6,108 nucleotides of DNA from the NCBI GenBank assembly GCA_015494375.1, contig WGBL01000434.1, forward strand, positions 1 to 6,108, in the 5' to 3' direction. This stretch comes from Hyphomicrobiales bacterium (GTDB lineage: Bacteria; Pseudomonadota; Alphaproteobacteria; Rhizobiales; S144-23). Shown here in pieces: positions 1 through 4,207 of the stretch. The notes under the pieces are model-generated. The model searched no databases. It was not told where the DNA came from and was given only the letters and a program-made list of their open reading frames with translations. Position 1 is the stretch's first letter. Each line of letters starts with the position of its first letter. The translations under genes were made by a program, and so were the position numbers.

Positions 1-24
1 ATGACTTTCTATCTATGTGTCCCG

Positions 25-53
25 ATGAGGCGCTTCAATTAACGGCTTGTCAA
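25..53 (-). promoter_or_regulatory. Weak promoter candidate facing left out of the window
   Basis: A perfect TTGACA lies on the minus strand at 53-48, 15 bp beyond the dyad at 68-89. With 17-bp spacing the -10 would be CCTCAT (30-25), a poor match. Such a promoter would serve a gene left of the window, which cannot be checked here. Confidence 0.15.
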
Positions 54-67
54 CGAATTGAAATTGT

Positions 68-89
68 TAATCGCGCGCGATCGCGATTA
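68..89. promoter_or_regulatory. Perfect 8-bp dyad, operator-like
   Basis: TAATCGCG (68-75) and CGCGATTA (82-89) are exact inverted copies separated by 6 bp (CGCGAT). The dyad lies in an AT-rich, non-coding patch that stands out from the GC-rich genes. Size and symmetry suit a dimeric repressor site, but no regulator gene is visible and no known motif is recognised. Confidence 0.35.
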
Positions 90-303
90 TGGTTAACGGA
101 GGTTTCTTGCTGGCAGCCGCGCCCGCCCGCCATCATCGACAGGTCGCGGATGACAAAAACGGCCGTAGAGGGCGCCTGATGGCTGTGTAGAAGGCGGCGG
201 CGCCGAACCGACTGGTTGAACGGGTGCTTGAAAGGTGTTGGCGAGTCCCAGTACGGCCGAGCCGATCACTCTTGCCGTGGCTGCCAGTCGCGCTGGCTGG
301 CCC

Positions 304-1596
304 CTACGAACCCTCGGCCGCCTCGAGAATGGCCGCCACACCCATGCCCCCCGCGGTGCAAATGGAGATGAGCCCGCGTCCGCTGCCCTTTTCGGCCAGG
401 AGCTTTGCCAGCTGCGCCAGGATGCGCGCGCCTGTGGCCGCAAAGGGGTGGCCGTAAGCGATGCTCGAGCCCCTGACGTTGAGCTTTGAGCGATCAATGG
501 CCCCGAGCGGCGCCGCGCGGCCGAGCACGTCTTTGCAATAGGCCTCGTCCTCCCAGGCCTTGAGGGTCGAGAGCACCTGAGCGGCAAATGCCTCGTGGAT
601 TTCGTAGAAATCGAAGTCTTGCAACGCAAGCCCGGCACGCGCGAGCATCTTAGAGACCGCCACAGTAGGGGCCATCAAGAGCCCCGCGCCGGCAACAAAG
701 TCGATGGCCGCCTGCTCGCCATGTCTGAGATAGGCCAGCACCGGAAGCCCGCGCTCTTTGGCCCATGCCTCGCTCGCAAGAAGCACCGCGGCGGCACCGT
801 CGGTGAGTGGCGTCGAGTTGCCCGCCGTCAGCGTGCCGCGCTCGGACTTCTCGAACACCGTCTTGAGTGAGCCAAGCTTTTCAAGATCGATGTCGTCGCG
901 AATGTTGTTGTCGCGAAAGACGCCCGCACACGGCACCGTGAGATCGTCGAGAAAGCCCTCGCGCCAGGCCTGGCTGGCCTTTTTATGGCTCTCGTAGGCG
1001 AGCTGGTCCTGCTCTGCGCGCGTGATCCCCCATTCCTGGGCCATCAGCTCGCAATGCTGGCCCATGCTGAGCCCGGTGCGCGGCTCGGCGACGCTCGGGG
1101 GCTGTGGCGCCAGTTCCCTCAGCCCGAAACCCTTGAACACCTTGAGCTTGGCGCCGAGCCCCTTGGCCCGCTGCAGCGCCACAAGGCGGCGGGCAAAGCG
1201 CTTGTGAAAAACGATGGGGGCGTCGCTCGTGGTATCAGACCCGCAGGCAATGCCGCACTCGATCTGACCGGTTGCGATCTTGGCGCCGATGCCGATGGCG
1301 GCCTGAAGGCTCGTGCCGCAAGCCTGCATCATGGTGACGCCGGGTGTCTCGGGCGCGAGCCTTGAGCCGACGACCGCCTCGCGCGCCAGATTCCAGTCGC
1401 GCGAATGGGTCACCACCGCGCCCCCCACCACCTCGTCGAGGCGCTCCCCCTCGAGGCCGAAACGCTCGACAAGGCCGTTGAGGGCGGCCGTCATCATCTC
1501 GAGATTGGACTGCTCGCGCAAAAGCGTATGGGAGCGGCAGAAGGGAATGCGCACGCCCCCGATCACCGCCACCCTCCGCATCGTCTGCTCTGCCAT
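304..1596 (-). CDS. fadI: 3-ketoacyl-CoA thiolase / acetyl-CoA acyltransferase (FadI type)
   Basis: This gene encodes the 430-residue beta subunit of the oxidation complex. It cleaves 3-ketoacyl-CoA with CoA to acetyl-CoA plus an acyl-CoA two carbons shorter. Thiolase landmarks are all present: the nucleophilic Cys93 in QACGTSLQAA, NSTPLTDGAAAV (260-271), EIHEAFAAQ (332-340), the catalytic His383 in YGHPFAATGAR, and Cys413 in CTAGGMGVA. HEAFAAQ in place of the NEAFAAQ of biosynthetic thiolases, the long segment at about 130-175 ending PPSVAEPRTGLSMG, and the length (E. coli FadI is 436) all favour the FadI group. Candidate starts in frame are TTG 1602, GTG 1599, ATG 1596 and ATG 1581. ATG 1596 is preferred because GGAG at 1606-1603 sits 6 nt upstream; the TTG and GTG lie inside that spacer. 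It is separated from fadJ by 245 bp, wide for a translationally coupled alpha/beta pair, and a possible promoter lies in that gap. No truncation or frameshift is seen. Confidence 0.96.
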   Translation of the reverse strand: MAEQTMRRVAVIGGVRIPFCRSHTLLREQSNLEMMTAALNGLVERFGLEGERLDEVVGGAVVTHSRDWNLAREAVVGSRLAPETPGVTMMQACGTSLQAAIGIGAKIATGQIECGIACGSDTTSDAPIVFHKRFARRLVALQRAKGLGAKLKVFKGFGLRELAPQPPSVAEPRTGLSMGQHCELMAQEWGITRAEQDQLAYESHKKASQAWREGFLDDLTVPCAGVFRDNNIRDDIDLEKLGSLKTVFEKSERGTLTAGNSTPLTDGAAAVLLASEAWAKERGLPVLAYLRHGEQAAIDFVAGAGLLMAPTVAVSKMLARAGLALQDFDFYEIHEAFAAQVLSTLKAWEDEAYCKDVLGRAAPLGAIDRSKLNVRGSSIAYGHPFAATGARILAQLAKLLAEKGSGRGLISICTAGGMGVAAILEAAEGS

Positions 1597-1602
1597 CACC
1601 AA

Positions 1603-1606
1603 CTCC
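1603..1606 (-). promoter_or_regulatory. Ribosome binding site of fadI
   Basis: Minus-strand GGAG with a 6-nt spacer (TTGGTG) before ATG 1596. The spacing excludes the upstream in-frame TTG (1602) and GTG (1599) as starts. Confidence 0.65.
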
Positions 1607-1635
1607 GCTTCCCGCAGCTATTTGGAAAAACATCC

Positions 1636-1664
1636 ATATGGAAAAGCCTTGCACGGAAATGCAA
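1636..1664 (-). promoter_or_regulatory. Possible promoter for fadI
   Basis: Read on the minus strand, TTGCAT (1664-1659) and CCATAT (1641-1636) are separated by exactly 17 bp. The second hexamer matches five of six bases of the CTATAT -10 consensus I recall for alphaproteobacteria; the -35 match is partial. The pair lies in the only AT-rich part of the fadJ-fadI gap and would put transcription start near 1629, giving a leader of about 33 nt with the ribosome binding site inside it. The -10 overlaps a perfect 10-bp palindrome, TCCATATGGA (1633-1642), which could be a protein-binding site. This is a sequence match only. Confidence 0.35.
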
Positions 1665-1841
1665 CCGACATTCCGGCGCGTCATCGGCTCTTTTGCAGCT
1701 CGCCACCAGCGGTCACCCGACTGAGGAGGGAGAGCCGCATTTGTCAATCCCCCGCGCGGTTGGCCATCGGCGCTCGCGCAGCAGAGCCATCAAGCCGACC
1801 AGCTCTCCATGCGCCCACCCACTCGGTCGGGCCAACCGGGC

Positions 1842-3872
1842 TCATGCGGCCGCGCTTCTCGCCTCGCCTGTCTGTGCTTGCTGGCTCTTGCGATAATGGA
1901 GCGGCCCGCCCCGGAACGGCGCAAAGCCGGTGCCGAAAATGACTCCCGCATCGGCGAGGTCCGCATCGGCAACGACCCCTTCGGCCACGCATTTCTCGCA
2001 TTCGTCAATGAGGGGCGCAACGAGCGCCTCGCCGAGCTCGGCGAGCTCTTCTGGGTCGTATTCCTTGGCCTCCTTTTGCGGCTTGCCGTCCTTCCATTCA
2101 TAAAAGCCCTTGCCGGTCTTCCTGCCGAGGTCGCCCGCGGCCACCATCCTCTTGAGCGCCGAATGCTCGCCCACGCCCTTCTCAAGCCCCAGGATCTCGC
2201 CGACATGGGCGCAGATATCGAGCCCCACCTGATCGGCCAGCTCCAAGGGCCCCATGGGCATGCCGAAAGTGCGCGCCGCCTCGTCGATGAGCTCACGCTC
2301 GGTGCCCTCGTCGAAGCGGGCCATGGCCCCCATCATGTAGGGCGCAAGCACGCGATTGACGAGAAAGCCCGGGGTACTCTTGGTGACGAGAGGGAATTTG
2401 TTGATGGCGGCGACAAAAGCGGCCCCGCGCGCAACGACCTCCTCGCGGCTGAGCGGGCTCCTGACCACCTCAACAAGCGGCAACTGCGGCACCGGATTGA
2501 AGAAATGAAGCCCGATGAGGCGCTCGGGTGCGGCGAGCCTGGCGGCAATGTCCTCGATCGGCAGCGAGGAGGTGTTCGAAGCCAGAAGCGCTCCCTCCTT
2601 GAGGCGCGGCTCGAGATTGGCGAACACCTTCTGCTTGACCTCGAGGTTCTCGACGATTGCCTCGATGACGACGTCGGCGCGCGGGACATGGTCGCCTTTT
2701 GCATCGAGCACCAGCCGCGCCATCGCCGCCTCGACCGCAACAGGTTTCCTGAGCCGGCGCTGGAAGAGCTTCTTCGCCCGCGCCTGCGCTTTCTCGAGCG
2801 CCTCTTCCGAGAGGTCCTGAAGGCTCGCCTCCATGCCCGAGACCACGCACCAGGCGGCGATGTCGGCGCCCATCGTACCGGCGCCGATCACATGAACCCG
2901 GCGGGGCTGCGGGCCGTCCTTGGGCGCCTGGCCCTTGAGGCGCTCGGAGAGAAAGAACACCCGCCGCAGGTTGCGAGCGGTCTCGCTCACCATGAGCGGC
3001 GCAAAGGCCTCGGTCTCGGCGCGCTTCATGCGCTTCGGGTCGCCGCCGTGTTTCTCGAAGAGGTCGATGAGCGCAAAGGGCGCCGGGTAATGGTCCTTGC
3101 GCACCTTGGCGGCTGTCTTCTTGCGCATCTGTCGGGCGAGGAGAGCGCGCACGGGCGCCACCGTAAGGGCCCGCTTCCAGGTGGAAGCGCCCTTCGATTT
3201 GCGTTTTTGCAAGGCGGCCCGGCGCGCGGCCCAGCGCAAATTGTGACGGCTCGGCACCAACTGGTCGACAAACCCCATGGCACGGGCCGCCGTGGGGCGC
3301 AGCATGCGGCCTGTCAACATCGCCTCCATAGCAGCGAGCGGCCCCGCAAGCCTGATGGAGCGCACCGTGCCGTTGAGCCCCGGAAAGATGCCGAGCTTGA
3401 CCTCGGGCAGCCCGATCCGGGTGGCGTCCTCGCGGTCGGCGATGCGGTAGTGGCAAGCCATGGCGAGCTCGAGCCCGCCGCCGAGGCAATGGCCATGGAT
3501 GGCAGCGACGACCGGCACGCGCAGCGCCTCGATGCGGTCAAAGAGGGCGATCCCCCGGCGCACGGCGTCTTCCACGTCGGCCTCGCTCGCATAACCATCG
3601 AACTCGCGAATGTCGGCACCCGAGATAAAGCTCGTTCGCTTGGCCGAAATGATGATGAGCCCGCGCACGCCACGACCAGCGGCCCCCACCCCATCGCGCG
3701 CAGCCGTCTCGACATGATCGATAATCTTGCCGAGCTCCTCGAAGGCGCGTGTGCCCAGGGTGTTGACGCGCTCGCCCTCGCGATCGAAGACGGCCCAGGC
3801 GAGGTCCTCGAAATCGATTTCAAAGCGCCAATCCTTTAATCCGGCCAAGGGCTGCATAGTGGCTCGAGACAT
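1842..3872 (-). CDS. fadJ: Bifunctional enoyl-CoA hydratase / 3-hydroxyacyl-CoA dehydrogenase (FadJ type)
   Basis: This 676-residue protein is the alpha subunit of the fatty-acid oxidation complex. It hydrates trans-2-enoyl-CoA, then oxidises L-3-hydroxyacyl-CoA with NAD+. The N-terminal crotonase domain (about 15-210) has the oxyanion-hole segments SFISGADI (81-88) and HCLGGGLEL (128-136), with catalytic Glu135 and Glu157 (LPEVKLGIFPG) matching FadB Glu119 and Glu139. After a basic linker (about 215-320), the NAD-binding fold starts at VIGAGTMGADIA (328-339), with an acidic Asp353 at the expected ribose contact. SNTSSL (432-437) and HFFNPV (456-461) follow, where His456 and Glu468 match the dehydrogenase His/Glu pair. 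The C-terminal dehydrogenase domain runs to GTGFAPFRGGPLHY and then a short Ala/Gln-rich tail, so it is somewhat shorter than E. coli FadJ (714) or FadB (729). The ATG at 3872 is chosen because GGAGAG lies 7 nt upstream; ATG 3857 is an alternative. The frame is open further upstream to 4085, but that stretch is low-complexity repeat with no homology I recognise. Product certain; FadJ rather than FadB is judged from pairing with a FadI-type thiolase. Confidence 0.96.
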   Translation of the reverse strand: MSRATMQPLAGLKDWRFEIDFEDLAWAVFDREGERVNTLGTRAFEELGKIIDHVETAARDGVGAAGRGVRGLIIISAKRTSFISGADIREFDGYASEADVEDAVRRGIALFDRIEALRVPVVAAIHGHCLGGGLELAMACHYRIADREDATRIGLPEVKLGIFPGLNGTVRSIRLAGPLAAMEAMLTGRMLRPTAARAMGFVDQLVPSRHNLRWAARRAALQKRKSKGASTWKRALTVAPVRALLARQMRKKTAAKVRKDHYPAPFALIDLFEKHGGDPKRMKRAETEAFAPLMVSETARNLRRVFFLSERLKGQAPKDGPQPRRVHVIGAGTMGADIAAWCVVSGMEASLQDLSEEALEKAQARAKKLFQRRLRKPVAVEAAMARLVLDAKGDHVPRADVVIEAIVENLEVKQKVFANLEPRLKEGALLASNTSSLPIEDIAARLAAPERLIGLHFFNPVPQLPLVEVVRSPLSREEVVARGAAFVAAINKFPLVTKSTPGFLVNRVLAPYMMGAMARFDEGTERELIDEAARTFGMPMGPLELADQVGLDICAHVGEILGLEKGVGEHSALKRMVAAGDLGRKTGKGFYEWKDGKPQKEAKEYDPEELAELGEALVAPLIDECEKCVAEGVVADADLADAGVIFGTGFAPFRGGPLHYRKSQQAQTGEARSAAA

Positions 3873-3879
3873 GTGGTTG

Positions 3880-3885
3880 CTCTCC
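3880..3885 (-). promoter_or_regulatory. Ribosome binding site of fadJ
   Basis: On the minus strand GGAGAG is followed by a 7-nt spacer (CAACCAC) and the ATG at 3872. It decides the start, since the reading frame is open for another 71 codons upstream without homology. It lies only 3 bp from the edge of the CTCGAT repeat patch. Confidence 0.75.
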
Positions 3886-3888
3886 AGG

Positions 3889-3930
3889 CTCGATGGGCTC
3901 GATTGCACTCGATGGACTCGATTGCCCTCG
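3889..3930. repeat. CTCGAT tandem repeat just upstream of fadJ
   Basis: Two 19-bp units (3889-3907 and 3908-3926) are identical at 17 of 19 positions. Each is made of two CTCGAT half-units, so CTCGAT recurs every 9-10 bp (CTCGATGGG, CTCGATTGCA, CTCGATGGA, CTCGATTGCC, then CTCG). The block ends 3 bp from the fadJ ribosome binding site and would be in its mRNA leader if transcription starts further upstream. Confidence 0.88.
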
Positions 3931-4050
3931 CTTGCAATTGTCGGCGTGGTTGCGTCGGCACGCTTGCCCGGCGATTTGCTCGCGGAGAGACGCGCGCTGC
4001 GGCGTCGGGACCGTGGAACCGGTGGCGTGTGCCGCGCAAGGCGGCCACAA

Positions 4051-4109
4051 TAACACGCATTCGCCCGCTCCGCTGGCCTTAACACGCATTCGCCCGCTCC
4101 GCTGGCCTT
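4051..4109. repeat. Perfect 29-bp tandem duplication
   Basis: A 29-bp unit beginning TAACACGCATTCGCCC and ending CTGGCCT occurs at 4051-4079 and again at 4080-4108 with no mismatch, and the identity runs one base into a third period. An exact copy points to a recent slippage or unequal-recombination event, or an assembly artefact. Each copy carries a CTGGCC arm that can pair with the GGCCAG at about 4125-4130. Confidence 0.95.
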
Positions 4110-4131
4110 CGCTCACTCGAAGCCGGCCAGC
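4101..4131. other. Stem-loop in the fadE-fadJ gap
   Basis: On the + strand the arm GCTGGCCTTCG (4101-4111) pairs with CGAAG (4118-4122) and GCCAGC (4126-4131). This gives 11 base pairs, a 3-nt bulge (CCG) and the loop CTCACT; the minus strand folds equivalently. No T-run follows on the minus strand, so it is not a standard intrinsic terminator. It lies about 65 bp after the fadE stop and could act as an RNA-stabilising or processing hairpin, or be part of a palindromic interspersed element. Those roles are speculative. Confidence 0.6.
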
Positions 4132-4153
4132 TCCCCGATGATCGGCCCAGCTC

Positions 4154-4207
4154 ATTCAGCCTATTCAGCCGATTTAGCCGATTCAGCCGATTTAGCCTAT
4201 TCAGCTG
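4154..4207. repeat. Six-copy 9-bp tandem repeat spanning the fadE stop codon
   Basis: Six consecutive 9-bp units on the + strand: ATTCAGCCT, ATTCAGCCG, ATTTAGCCG, ATTCAGCCG, ATTTAGCCT and ATTCAGCTG. Variation is confined to the fourth base (C/T) and the last two positions. The outermost unit overlaps the final fadE codons and the TAG stop at 4199-4197. Because the period is a multiple of three, gain or loss of units keeps the fadE frame. Confidence 0.93.

Larger units (their letters stand above)
1..303. other. Region downstream of fadI without a supported gene
   Basis: The first 100 or so bases are AT-rich and carry the dyad and promoter-like hexamer; the rest is GC-rich. One + strand frame is open from the left edge to a TGA at 177-179 (58 codons; ATG at 15). 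It has no ribosome binding site, an uneven third-position GC content and no family I recognise, so I do not call it a gene, though it could be the tail of a convergent gene. A 5-bp hairpin (GCCAG/CTGGC, 283-297) just past the fadI stop lacks a T-run and is at best a weak terminator. Confidence 0.45.
1597..1841. other. Intergenic region between fadJ and fadI
   Basis: No supported gene lies here. Just after the fadJ stop there is a small GC-rich hairpin at 1824-1838 (CGGTTG/CGACCG arms with one wobble pair and a 3-nt loop). It has no following T-run, so it is a poor candidate for an intrinsic terminator. A perfect TTGACA occurs on the minus strand at 1747-1742, but with 17-bp spacing the -10 would be TCAGTC, which is poor. 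The part nearest fadI (about 1617-1665) is AT-rich and holds the promoter candidate. Confidence 0.5.
3873..4196. other. Repeat-rich intergenic region between fadE and fadJ
   Basis: This 324-bp stretch has no supported gene. It contains, in transcription order, most of the 9-bp repeat, the stem-loop, the 29-bp duplication, a further imperfect hairpin around 4022-4048 (GCCGC/GCGGC core), an unremarkable GC-rich stretch, the CTCGAT repeats and the fadJ ribosome binding site. I found no convincing minus-strand promoter, so whether fadJ depends on read-through from fadE is open. Confidence 0.7.

Noticed and set aside
3..179. Partial + strand frame of 58 codons entering from the left edge
   Set aside because: No recognisable family, uneven third-position GC and no ribosome binding site for its internal ATG. 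It stays possible only as the tail of a gene outside the window.
1721..1743. Strong GAGGAGGGAG purine tract on the + strand followed by TTG, as a gene start
   Set aside because: The following frame (to 1896) runs antisense through the fadJ-fadI gap into the fadJ 3' end with no recognisable product, so the purine tract is taken as chance.
1235..1747. 170-codon minus-strand frame starting in the fadJ-fadI gap
   Set aside because: Most of it overlaps fadI in another frame and becomes Arg/Gly-rich there. The part in the gap has no recognisable domain, and its apparent TTG start is the TTGACA hexamer.
1809..3839. 676-codon open frame on the + strand, antisense to fadJ
   Set aside because: The opposite strand encodes a full FadJ with all catalytic motifs. 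Long antisense open frames are common in GC-rich genes, and the translation is Arg/Gly/His-rich with no recognisable domain.
3873..4085. 71-codon N-terminal extension of FadJ to 4085
   Set aside because: It would run through the tandem repeats, has no homology I recognise, and ATG 3872 has a well-spaced GGAGAG.
3889..4207. CRISPR-like array
   Set aside because: The repeats are directly adjacent units of 9, 19 and 29 bp with no unique spacers of uniform length, and no cas genes are present.
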